64,000 nucleotides of DNA from Brachionus rotundiformis. Taxonomy: Eukaryota; Rotifera; Eurotatoria; Ploima; Brachionidae. The notes below the pieces were generated by a model, which was not told the origin of the DNA, made no database searches, and worked only from the letters and a program-made list of their open reading frames with translations. Below are positions 42,174-52,940 of this stretch, one piece after another. A program made the translations under genes and the position numbers. Each line of letters starts with the position of its first letter. Positions within the stretch are counted from its first letter, which is position 1. The stretch is taken from contig JAESIW010000200.1 of the NCBI GenBank assembly GCA_016802295.1, positions 3,060,431-3,124,430 on the forward strand, read 5' to 3'.

Positions 42174-42719
42174 ATTTTTTTTGATTACTTTTTGTTATGA
42201 ATAATTTTGTTGATTTTCTAATGAAATAATTTCGTTTTTTTAAGTGAAAATTAAATTTTCCTTTTTTTTTGACTCTATAACAAAAAATCCGTGATTTTTT
42301 TAAACCAAAATAAAATCGAATTGTAAATTTTATCTTTTTTTATAAATTCGAGTTTACATTTATTTACTTCTATTTATCTTCAAAATAGAAAAATAATATT
42401 ATAATTTGATAAGAATTTAATATTTCTATATTTCAATTACAACAATAAAATTACTTCATAAGTTCATAATAATAAAAATTATAGGTTTTGAACATTGAAA
42501 GGTTTTATAACAATATAATTCATTAATTTATTGTAACTTTTAAAAGAATAATTGATAACTACCTGAGTATTTTAATTTATCACGGCTAGCCTTGATTTTT
42601 ATTTGTTTGCTGCAAAAAATATTTCTTAAGGTGTTTTATTAGAGCCTATATTGATATGTAATATTCAGTTCAAATTTATTTTTTATTTGAAAAATTTATT
42701 TAAAATTCAAAAAAATGAA
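42174..42719. other. Intergenic, convergent 3' ends
   Basis: About 0.5 kb of A+T-rich DNA between the 3' ends of the TRIM-NHL-type gene and the small LEA-like gene. It contains AATAAA-type words on both strands that could act as polyadenylation signals. Nothing else seen. Confidence 0.5.
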
Positions 42720-42935
42720 TTAATTTTGATTTCTAGCAACTGTTTCTTGAGCTCTTTGTGCGAATCCACTTTTAGCAGTCTCAGAATTGGGATTTCTATC
42801 CTGAGCTGATTGAATTCGACTTGCAGCTTTTGTATCCATTTGGGAGCTCTTTCCAGAAGAGCCACTTCCTTTGCTTCCACTTCCACTAGGATGACTTGAT
42901 CCTTTGCCTGTACTTTGTCCTTGTCCTCGAGTCAT
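42720..42935 (-). CDS. Small LEA-like protein with a seed-maturation (SMP) type motif
   Basis: An intronless 71-codon frame. The first half is a Gly/Ser/Lys linker (residues 1-33). The second half, about residues 34-71, reads KAASRIQSAQDRNPNSE followed by SGFAQRAQETVARNQN. The paired pattern A-A-x-R-I-Q-S and G-F-x-x-R-A-Q is the hallmark of SMP-type late-embryogenesis-abundant proteins of plants and of similar small proteins in fungi. The whole protein is hydrophilic and probably disordered. LEA proteins protect cells during drying, and rotifer resting eggs are known to contain LEA proteins, so a role in dormancy is plausible but inferred. The frame is open further upstream (to 43007), but the ATG at 42935 gives the compositionally coherent protein. 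Next to another tiny gene on the same strand. Confidence 0.65.
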   Translation of the reverse strand: MTRGQGQSTGKGSSHPSGSGSKGSGSSGKSSQMDTKAASRIQSAQDRNPNSETAKSGFAQRAQETVARNQN

Positions 42936-43241
42936 ATTTAATAAAAAATTTAATATATTTTGATTTTTTTTGCATCTTTTATTTATATTCAGGAATTTAT
43001 ATTTCATGTATTGTTTAATTTCTATCCTGTTTTATTCATAGCAAAAATTCTTAAATTATACATAATCTTAATTTAACTAACATCTTAAATTTTAAAACTT
43101 AATTAATATTATGACTTATTACTGATTTATAAATAAAATCAAGCAAAAAAGAAATTTTTATTTTTAATCCAGCAAATATTTATTTTTAGACTTAATTTTA
43201 ATTTTTATCAAAAATTTTTTTGAAAATTTAAAAAAATAAAG

Positions 43242-43565
43242 CTAAAAGTCTTTTCCTTGAGAATCTGCATAATTGGGTAATTCAGTTTTAGTGCTTGATG
43301 CTGGATCAGTTTGGTAATATCTAGCATTCGGCACCTGTGGATTATATTGAGATGAAATTGGCTGTCCTTGGTAACCCGGACAAATATACGCTCCTTGATA
43401 GGGCTGACATGTGTACCCTTCTTGAAATTGCGGACAGACATGCCTTTCTCCAGATTGAGAACAAATATGTTCTCTATGACATACATGACCACAGATCGGA
43501 CATTTTCCGTGATGACCATGGCCACAAATATGACCGAGACCTCCACACATATGACAACCGTGCAT
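43242..43565 (-). CDS. Small Cys/His-rich repeat protein, unknown function
   Basis: An intronless 107-codon frame. The first 35 residues are dense in Cys, His and Gly, with CxxC pairs at 4/7 and 22/25 and a recurring H-[IV]-C tripeptide at 12-14, 27-29 (HVC), 33-35 and 42-44. Residues 42-68 are three imperfect nine-residue repeats: HVCPQFQEG, YTCQPYQGA, YICPGYQGQ. The tail is polar (Ser/Thr/Gln/Pro). There are ten cysteines in total, no signal peptide and no membrane segment. The Cys/His spacing suggests metal binding, probably zinc, but it matches no zinc-finger or metallothionein family I recognise. Other frames over the same bases are also open because of the repeats; this one has the sensible composition and start (ATGCACGGTTGTC). 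Confidence 0.6.
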   Translation of the reverse strand: MHGCHMCGGLGHICGHGHHGKCPICGHVCHREHICSQSGERHVCPQFQEGYTCQPYQGAYICPGYQGQPISSQYNPQVPNARYYQTDPASSTKTELPNYADSQGKDF

Positions 43566-46500
43566 TTTAAAATAAGATATTCCTCAATTTCGTCCTAATC
43601 TTTAATTTAAATATGAAACAGATAGGATTAACATCCTAAAATAAAAAAGGCTTGAGCAGAAAAAATTTTAATTTTTAGATTTTATGTGATAAAATACATC
43701 TTAAATTAAAAAACGATGGTCTAAATGAACTTAATTATTTTCATTTTAAAAGAAACCCTTTTTCTTTCTCCTCTCTCTTTGACATAAAAAAAATTTTATA
43801 AAAATCTGAACGGCTATAATATTTTTTTTTGAAATTACAAATTCATAGGTTCATAGTGAGCAGACAAAATATAATAAAATGAAAGTGCAATTTTAGAATT
43901 TAATAAAATGCTTTTAACTTTTAAAAATGCCCCTAAAGTCCGATGTCTGAAATAAAAATGGATTTAAACTCATTTTAAGGAATTCAAATATTTTTAAAAA
44001 AATAAACGCTTAGCTAATTTGGAATTTTAAAGCGGTTAGCTTAATATATGAGTTATAAACATTGCTACAGTATATTAAACATATTTAAGACCCCTTTTGA
44101 TTTGAAAGTATAATAATAATAAAGTTATTTTCAAACAAAATTGACCGAATTTAAAAATTTTTTCGGTCTAAAACGATTGAACGATTTTTGTGGTTGTTTT
44201 TTTTAAGACCTGATTTTTTGTTATCTTAAGAATTAAATTTTGAAAACTGACTAAGTGATTTGAATCAGTTGATATTTGGCAAAAATTTTCAAAAAATAAA
44301 AATCATTTGTTCAATTTTTTTCTTCAAGACTTTTAAATTTTAAAAATAAAGAATAGATAAGGCGGAAATTTTGAACTTTTCGGCAAAAAAAACCCGTAAT
44401 ATTTAGCGATTATTCGCGTTCATTTACGGAAATGGCCGATTAATCAAAACTGTCAAGATAGTAAACTGGGTCGAATCCAGTCGCTTTAAGTCTAAGCAGC
44501 TTATCTAAATTAGGACAGTATCGTATTTCCATCATTTGTTGTTTTTTTTATAAAAAAAGTTCAATTAGGTATCATTTGCTCTTTATTTTCCTTGGGATTT
44601 AAAGTGCTTTCCAAATCGAACCAACACACAAAATTCTTTAACTATATTATATTGATTCAAGGTCTGATCTTTTTTATATGTTGCTAGAATTAAATAAAAT
44701 ACTTCTAAGTGAATTAAAGAAGCCATGTAAAGTTAAAAGAAATTAAAATTTTATATAATAGTTTGAATTTTTTTAATCAAATTACCACTTTATTTTTTTT
44801 TACTTAAATTTTTTTTAATTCAATAGACATATTTAAACTCAATTAAAAACCCAAATTATATTTTCACATAATCGATAAAATATGTTCCATTAAGTGTTTA
44901 ATTACATAACCAAATTGTAAAAAAAGAGCTTGTAACAAGAATGGAAAGTGTTTTTTATTAAGTCCATTGATTGAACAACAAGTTTTTTCTTAATGGTTTA
45001 TTTTATTGATTTCTGATTACTTTTTAATTTAAAGAAATATTTAAATGAGCATAATAATTGAAAATTTTTAATGTTTGACGATCTAAAATTAAGTTTGGGC
45101 TAAATTAAAACTCGAATTCTAAGTTATTCAATTTTTACTTAAGTAATTATGAATTTATAAAATTTGAATTAAAAGAAGCTAAATAAATGAGGTTAATCAT
45201 TGAAAAGACCTAAATTTTATTCAACCATATGCAAGCACATATTGTTTGTTTATGAATTAAGTATTATTAATAATGATCCAATTTTTGACATCGAAATTCA
45301 ATAGAAGAAACTGATTTCTCAGTCCAAATTTAAATGCTAAAGATATTGTTTTATTTTTTTTCATAGGGTAAATAATCTCGAAATTTTATTTAATAAGTTG
45401 CCATTTAAATAATAAAAAATTATCAATTCTATAATCAATGTTTAATTTTGGGATTTTTGATTGAACTTTAATATGACTACCATATTTATAAAAATCATTT
45501 CAAATGGTTATTTTAGAATTGATTTTCGACAAAGTATGGAACTTGGTGAAATTTTTCTCTAATGTCTACTTATATACTATAAGATTTGCGATAATATTAG
45601 ATAGGTATGAATAAAAATATTTTACGCATAATCTTGGATTAAGAAGCAAAGTTGGAAAAATATATATTTTTTGTCCATTATATTCAAAAATTAAAATGGA
45701 TATAAGATTAGGATCAAATAAAATATTCTGGTTAATTGCATAAGCTTTTATAAATTAGAAAAGCTTTATTTCTTGACATTTTGATTTTAATTTTTTTTAT
45801 TTTTAAGATAAATTTTGCAACATTTATTTCAACAGCAAGAGTCTAAAAAGCAAAAATTTTAAAAGCAATTTTTTCTTTATTATTATTTTTTAAAATTAAC
45901 TCTAAGTTTTGTATTCTAAAGAGAATTTATTATGTAATGATTTTTTTATATTTTTTTTTACAAAAATACAAAATTCAAATTAGTGCTCAGGAAAAAAGGC
46001 TAAATTAGGTGACTGTCTTTATTAAATTATTTTTTAAATTAAAACGAAAATCAATAAGAAAAATTTTGCCAAATAAAAATAGATTCATATCAATTTATTT
46101 TAGGTTTTTGACTCTAAATGAGAGCATTACAAACACAAGACACAAGAAGCAACCAAATCTTTATTTAGAATAGAATTATGATCATGGCTTTTTTAATTTA
46201 ATTTTAAATAAAACTTGTACATAATAGACTAAATTTATATAACTAATTTTGACTCGAGCAAATTAATTTTTTCAGTATAAAAACGACTCTGACTCTCGTA
46301 TCTTGGTAAATTACTAATTGGTAATGCTTCTATTGTATTTCATTTCTTGTTACAAATGCCTTAAATAATTTTCAAACTTAATTAATAAAATTTGGTTCTT
46401 TTTAGAATTTTTGTAGCATAGTGCACAAATAAATAAATAAATAAAAGGTAAAATGACTGAATCTAGCGACTGACTGGACAAAGTTGTTCATTTGACTATT

Positions 46501-48680
46501 ATTTTCTTTGCCCAATATTTAAATTGCTTAGGCATTCAATAAAAATTTCATTATAACTCTTTGTATTAATTACAATCACGTATTTTTGAAAAATAATATT
46601 TAACTTAAACGCTATATTAGATGACTTTTCTTTAGAATAAGCGAAAATAGAATTCTAGGCTTGTAGTGTAAAATTGCGTGGACAACTGTGTCATTTTGTT
46701 TAGTCAGTGTATTGATTTGGTGGACTAGATTTTAAATTTAAGTTTTAATTATTATTTTTTAACTGAACAATTTGAAAAAAAAACAACTGAATTAAATTAA
46801 ATCAGAATTAAATAGTTTTTCTTTTAAGAAGCACCGTAGAGAAATTTTGTACAATTTTTTCCAGGAAATCAAAATGACCAAAATTTTATTTGATTAATTT
46901 CCAATTTTTAATACAAGAATTGTAGAATTATTGCAATAAATCTACAAGAATAATAAAAGCAGTATTTTTATGAATCAGTTGTTTAATTATTGATACAAAA
47001 GCAAAACTAATTATTTAAAAGTAAACATTCAAAATTTTTATTCGGCTTAAAAGTCGGAAAACTTTTTATATTCATAATTATTTCCGAGATTTATCAGACT
47101 TAATTAAAGTTTGAATTTTGTTTTATTTGTTTAGGTGGCTATGTTAGAAAAATTTGAATTAAAACTTAAGAGGTTGAACTAATAATTATTTTATGCTAAA
47201 CATTATTTACGACATATTATTTTAAAGTTTTTATCATCAAAGCAAGCTATGCATAGTCTGTTTGTGTATTATGAAAGCTTTGAACGAATTGACCAAAACC
47301 CGTAATACGATGGATAATCTAGAATTTTTAATCCTATATCAAACAAATTTATTGATAGTAAACATTTCATTCTATTTCCTAAACCATGTACTAAAAAAAC
47401 TAATCTCATTTATACTTGTCAAGTTTGAAATTATTGTGATTTCAACCAAATAAGATAATTCTCTTTACACTACTTTAAATCATACCCATTTAGAGTATTA
47501 AGTTTCTGCTACTCTCAAATATCATTATTTTAAGTAAAGACAAGTTTAATATTGTAAATTTCTACCTTTCAAAATCCATTAGAGTTTAATTTTTTCAGTA
47601 TATTTTTCGATGAGTGATAAGTATAAAATTTTTAATTTGCTAAAAATATTCTATTCATTTCTATTCAACTACCAAAAAGGACTCTTTTGTTGTATTAGAA
47701 ATATTTTTGTTTTTAATGTAAGTCATGATCAAATTATATAAATATTTTTTTATTTAAATGCTAAAAAGATTATCGTTGACATGTAATTAACTTTGGAAAA
47801 CATTTTCATAATTTTTAATGAGCGTTAAGTTTATTCAATTTTTATTTTGTGAAAGTTGTTATAACAAGAACAAAATTGTAATGTTTAATTTTTATTTAGA
47901 TAAACAATTTTTTTCTAAAAGTTACATAAATTTATATTTCCTAACTTACGCAATTCAAACGAATGGATTAACACTTAAAATTTAAACTAATTATTAATAC
48001 GTGCCATTTTGTATTGTTTTTTTTTAAAGTCATTATATTAAAATATCACTCTTAACAATAAGTAAAATACTAAAATTAAATATAAAATAGGACGATATTT
48101 CGAAGATTAATTTCTTCCTTAAACAAAAAATTTGAAGGTTCAATGAATTTCAATAAGTCAATATCATAATTTTGGTTTTGTGAAAGAATTTTTCTCATAA
48201 AATGATAAATAAACTATTTAAATTTTTAGTTTGAACTATTAAGGCTATAGAAAAAATTTCTATCTTAAAAGGTGCTCTTACTTATCAATGAACGCTATGC
48301 TAATATATTAATTCGACAATTATTTAGCTTTTGTTTAACTATACCTTAACAATTTGATAAAACTTACAATATCCATAATAAATCTGGTTTTTGTATAGTT
48401 TATACAAACATGGGTCTTTAACTAAAATTTTAATCTTTAATATCAAGGTCTCAAATTCTAAATTAAATTCCTTCTTGAATAAGATCTTATAAAATATTAA
48501 ATTGCATTAGTTAAGTTATATGATTTTTTAATTAGAGTAAAGAATTTGTGGAACAAATAGATTATATTTTATTTTAAGATGTAAGAGACCTAAAAAGAAA
48601 AAATGAATTATAAATTGTGATTTCTAATATTTTATTAATTATTTTGGAAGAAAAATGATAAGCTTGAAACTATATATTTA
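43566..48680. other. Gene-poor region, left part of the second desert
   Basis: About 5.1 kb of A+T-rich sequence with no convincing gene. A short stretch around 44370-44530 is less A+T-rich and contains two hairpins (44394-44429 and 44465-44481). A 63-codon frame at 47262-47453 shows no recognisable domain and is probably chance. Confidence 0.5.
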
Positions 48681-48978
48681 GTAGTAGTAGTTTTTACTGC
48701 GACACCTGACAAATAGATTGTCTGAGCCCATCACCGCCAATTGGCCGTGTAGAGCTGTAGCAGCCGACTCCATTGAATTTATCTAAAGTCATTTTAAAAT
48801 TAGCGGTTGACTTAGATTTCACCACATTTTCTGGCAACTTATTCAAATGCAGGACTACTTTGTTTGAGAAAAATACATGTCTGACACTTACTGAAGTCGC
48901 AAAATCATTTCTAATATGAGCTGGGAAACTTTCTCTCTGGTGCTGATGCTATTTCCTCTTAACGCACTGGCTGGTTAA
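48681..48978 (-). mobile_element. 5'-truncated non-LTR retrotransposon (LINE) fragment, 3' end of the reverse-transcriptase ORF
   Basis: Read on the minus strand, the sequence encodes the conserved C-terminal tail of LINE ORF2 proteins. It runs ATSVSVRHVFFSNKVVLHLN, then KLPENVVKSKSTANFKMTLD, continues with GVGCYSSTRP and stops at 48694. The pattern R-x-x-F-F-S-x-x-V-V-x-x-x-N-x-L-P-x-x-V-V is typical of CR1/L2/jockey-like elements. Upstream (towards 48965) the matching segment LRGNSISTRE lies in another frame, so at least one frameshift has occurred. Immediately 3' of the stop is a short (CTA) tandem, as expected for the microsatellite tail of such elements. The fragment is clearly richer in G and C than its surroundings. 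It is a dead-on-arrival copy. Confidence 0.85.
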
Positions 48979-51900
48979 TCAAATTTAAAAAATATTCATC
49001 CAAAACAGTATTAAAAAACACTATAATACTAATTAAAGTTGTGTTTGGTATCTTTTTAGTCAAATTACTAGGTAAACAAAATTTATTTTCTAACGAATGT
49101 ATCTTCATGTACATATAATGAGAAACAAATAAAATTAGTAATTAAGTTTATTTGAAAGCAATTTATTTTTATTTAATCATAAGATTAGTATTTTAGAGAA
49201 GTTAGGACTAGATTCTACTAAATAATAAAAAAACTTAAGAAATATTTTTAATTAACAAAATTAATTTATTGGAATTAATGATATTTTTCTTTTATTGATA
49301 TGTTATTTTATATAAAAGTTTTATAAATCAAATAAGAATTAATATTTAACACCTTTACTTGAAACAGTTCAAATCCAAATCATTTAATATTTTTCGATTA
49401 TTGTATGAATTTTTGAAATTTAAGCAACTAAAAATTTATTTTGTTTATTAGTCCAAGATTAAATGTAAAAATTTTGGTATCTTTGAGTTTAATATAATGA
49501 ATACAATTCAAGATTAATGTCACTTTTTTTAAATTTCAATTAAATGACCCAAAATTTAATAGAAATGAATTTAAAACTGTCAAAATATTAATTTGAAAAT
49601 TCCGAGAAACAATAAGTATCTTAAGAGAGCTGACACCATACTTACTCTTTTAAACCATATAACAACTCTATATGAATCCATTCTAAATTATTCCTATTTC
49701 TTGTTATTTTTTAATTAATATTGTTTTCAATCCCATCGAGTTTTGACTTTTTAAAAAATCTTTCTATTGACGGACACCGACTCAAATATTTATGAGATTT
49801 TAACTATGTGTTTTTTATAAATATTTTTTTTTAAATTAATCAATCTAAAATTATAATCATAATTTATTAATTAAATTCCTATAAAAACAATTTTCGCTTC
49901 TAATCTTTCAGCACACAATTACACACTGACAAACACTTTTTTTTTTAATTCTGTATTTAATTCATTTCTAATCCTCTGAAAAAGCCATTTGTAGAATGAA
50001 CGCGTGTAGGTGTATAAACATAAATTAAGCAAATAGAGGCATTAGATGCTAATAGTGGTGCTATTTACATTTTCCAATTTCCGATTTGTCTAAGTAAAAC
50101 TTCAAATGTCATGTATTCGATGTCCATTGAGTCTATTTATAATCGGTTTGGTCTCGTTTTTGAATTTTTTAATTCAACTGATTTATTCATTAGCAACGTT
50201 TGTTTGTTGTCCTCGGTGAAGCCATTGGAATAAATCAATAAAATTTAAATTAAAAGATAGAATTTATTAAAATTAGCAGGTCATACGATTATAGGTATCT
50301 TAAGATTAAGTTTTGTTTTCTTTTTCTTTAGCTTTTTAGGGTATCAAAAATTTTATTTTTAGTTATATAAATAAACAAGTATTTTACAGCATTCCAGATT
50401 TTTGAGGCTAAAAACTATTTTTTTGAAGACTTAAATGGTAAAATTATGGAAGCTCAATTAAATCAAAAATTGAAAAAAAATATAATTCGATTTATAGGAT
50501 TCATTTTTTAGAATATTTTTTATTATCTTATTTTTTGAGTCTTTACTATTGATCATTGAGTCAGTGATATTTTAGTGTGGTACCATGTTTTGACCATCAA
50601 ATCATGAAAAATTTGCATTAAGTTGAACGTGTTTTAATGATGAATTATTAAGAAAGCAAATGTTTAAACAATTTAAAAATTAAGTTTTGAAAATAACCTT
50701 ATGATTTTTAGTCACGATTTGAGCAAAAAATAATCTGTTATTAAGTTTTATCTAAAACGAAAACTTAAACAGCATAATTTTACTTTTATCACATTTTACA
50801 ATTTGTTATATTTTTGTGTCATAATTATAAGCTAGAATTTTAATAGTGTTTTTAAGAGCACTTGAAAAAGATTTAAATCAAGATTTGAACATTAAAATGG
50901 GCATGAAAATTAATTTGTCAAAGGTTGGCATTAAAAAACAACATCTCTATGAATTACGCAAGATTCGAGATTTAATCTTGATATTGCTTTTTTTTAAGTA
51001 AAATATAAAGCAACAAGTTTTAAAATAGCAACTATAAATGAGTAAAGTGGTCGAGTATCGTTGGATACTTGTGAACCAAACAGAATCTTGATTTGACCGT
51101 TGGCATTTATTAAAACGAGTTTGTCAAATAATTTTATTAAATAAATATTTTTTGAAAAAGTAATTTTAATAAAAACAAAGCTTATGAGGTCAGTTTATTG
51201 AATTGATTTAAGAAAAGTTTAATTGGGAAGCCTATTTTGTGATCATAATGATGAAATATTTTTGTTCTAGAAAAATATACAGCTTATATTTACTTTCGAA
51301 TTAGAAGACTCTTATCTAAAAACATATGATTTGAAAAGATTATAAAAAGTTATTTTCTTAGCTGATGTTCAATTTAAATTCTGTTTTTTTATTTTTTTAA
51401 ACAAAATGACAAATATTTATCTATTAAATAGCTTAATGGTAAATCTTCATTTTAAAAAATGATTTTAAAACATTCATTTAGAAAATCATATTCTATTTTG
51501 ACAAAATTTAGTATTTTTAATTTATGTAATCACTTTTGTGATTAATTTTTAGTTTTATTTTTAGAGGTTTCTTAAAAAATCTAGACTCAAGAATTTATTT
51601 ATCAGAGCCTAATCTCGTATTACTAAAAAATATGAATTTACTTGGCTTTATTTAGTGATAATTAGCTTCAAATAAAAAAGTAAAATTTCTATTTTTCAAA
51701 TATTAACAAATCTCAAAAAAAGAGATAACAAAATTTCTAAAAAAGAGAGCTGTACTTGATTTCAAAATAAAGTCAAAGCTAATATTTTTTAATAATTCCT
51801 AAAATAAAAATTTAATAGATAAGAAAATTCAATGTATAAAAAGCATAAGGTGTAATATATCGATATTTTCCCCTATTATTAGGTTTAGTATTTTTTGTTG

Positions 51901-52936
51901 TAAAATGAAGCATTTTCAAGTAGTCTACAGATAATTGTCGTAGATAATGATGTATGTTTAATTTTAAAAAGACAATTTGAAGTTGTACGGAAAAAAGATG
52001 CATATTTAGTTTAATTTAAATTTTTTTTTAATTAATGAGTTTTGTAGACTGAAAAATCTTATCGATTTTTGCAAATTTGTTGAAACAAAAAATATATTTT
52101 TCAAGAATACTAGTTTAAAAAAAGTTTAAAAATATAATTAAAGACAGGTCGATTTATTTTAATAAATAAATTTTTAATTTAAGCACTCGATCTAGATATG
52201 AATAAAGTTTGATTGATTGATAATAATAGATACACGCCTAGCAATCGACATTAAATTTCTAATCACCACAGAACAATCGGATGCAACTATTTGTACTTTT
52301 TAAAAGGAAAACAAAATTGTAAATTTATTTCCTTTATTGGACTTTGGGACAGTTTTTTTTCCAAATTCATAATTATTCTTTATTAATAGCCTAATTAAGC
52401 ATTTAAAGAGAAATTTTGTTTTTCTTAAGGATAAATTTGTTTTTATTTATCAAATAGGAGTTGAAAAATGTATACTTAAACTAACAAATAAATTTAACTA
52501 TTTTATGAAAATTTCTCCAACATAAAATAGCTCACTATGCTAATAGTCATCACTTGCTACTTAATAGCTTTTTTCTAGGCTAATTTGGCCAAAAAGCCAA
52601 TCTATTTTACAGACCCAAATAATCAGTTTTAAACTATTTGAAATTTTTGCAAGTGCATTAAAAAATAAATATTAATTTAGCCATTCTAGTACAATAATTA
52701 AATCAGCTGATAGTTAAAAATAAAGCATTCACTTTATCGGACGCCTTAATTGGACAATGTTTTAGTTAAAAGTCCCATGTCAATCTCGACCCTTGTTAGA
52801 TAAAATTAGGTTCACAATTAGAGCAACATTTCTTCACTAATATTATAAATTAAATATTATTTTTTTAAAAATTTTTAGACATAAATAAACTCGGCCATTT
52901 ATTAATGCCGATTATGAATTTTGATGAATACCTACA
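48979..52936. other. Gene-poor region upstream of Shroom
   Basis: About 4 kb of A+T-rich DNA before the Shroom start. A minus-strand frame at 51812-52003 has no recognisable domain. Near 52878 there is an acceptor-like TTTTTAG, so the Shroom transcript may have a 5' UTR intron whose first exon lies in this stretch. Confidence 0.5.
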
Positions 52937-52940
52937 ATGA
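52905..52940 (+). promoter_or_regulatory. Upstream open reading frame overlapping the Shroom start codon
   Basis: ATG at 52905 opens an 11-codon frame (MPIMNFDEYLQ) whose TGA at 52938-52940 overlaps the predicted Shroom ATG at 52937-52939 as ATGA. Upstream frames with this geometry can limit initiation or support termination-reinitiation. It matters only if transcription starts, or splicing joins, upstream of 52905. Confidence 0.4.

Noticed and set aside
43208..43598. Alternative frames on both strands over the Cys/His-rich gene
   Set aside because: They arise from the repetitive codons. The chosen frame has a balanced hydrophilic composition, regular repeats and a sensible start.
44394..44481. 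A tRNA gene suggested by a T-arm-like hairpin
   Set aside because: No matching acceptor stem, D-arm or anticodon arm at proper distances; an acceptor-like pairing would leave an interior too long for a standard tRNA.
47262..47453. 63-codon plus-strand frame
   Set aside because: No domain, composition follows background A+T bias, and no splice-linked exons nearby.
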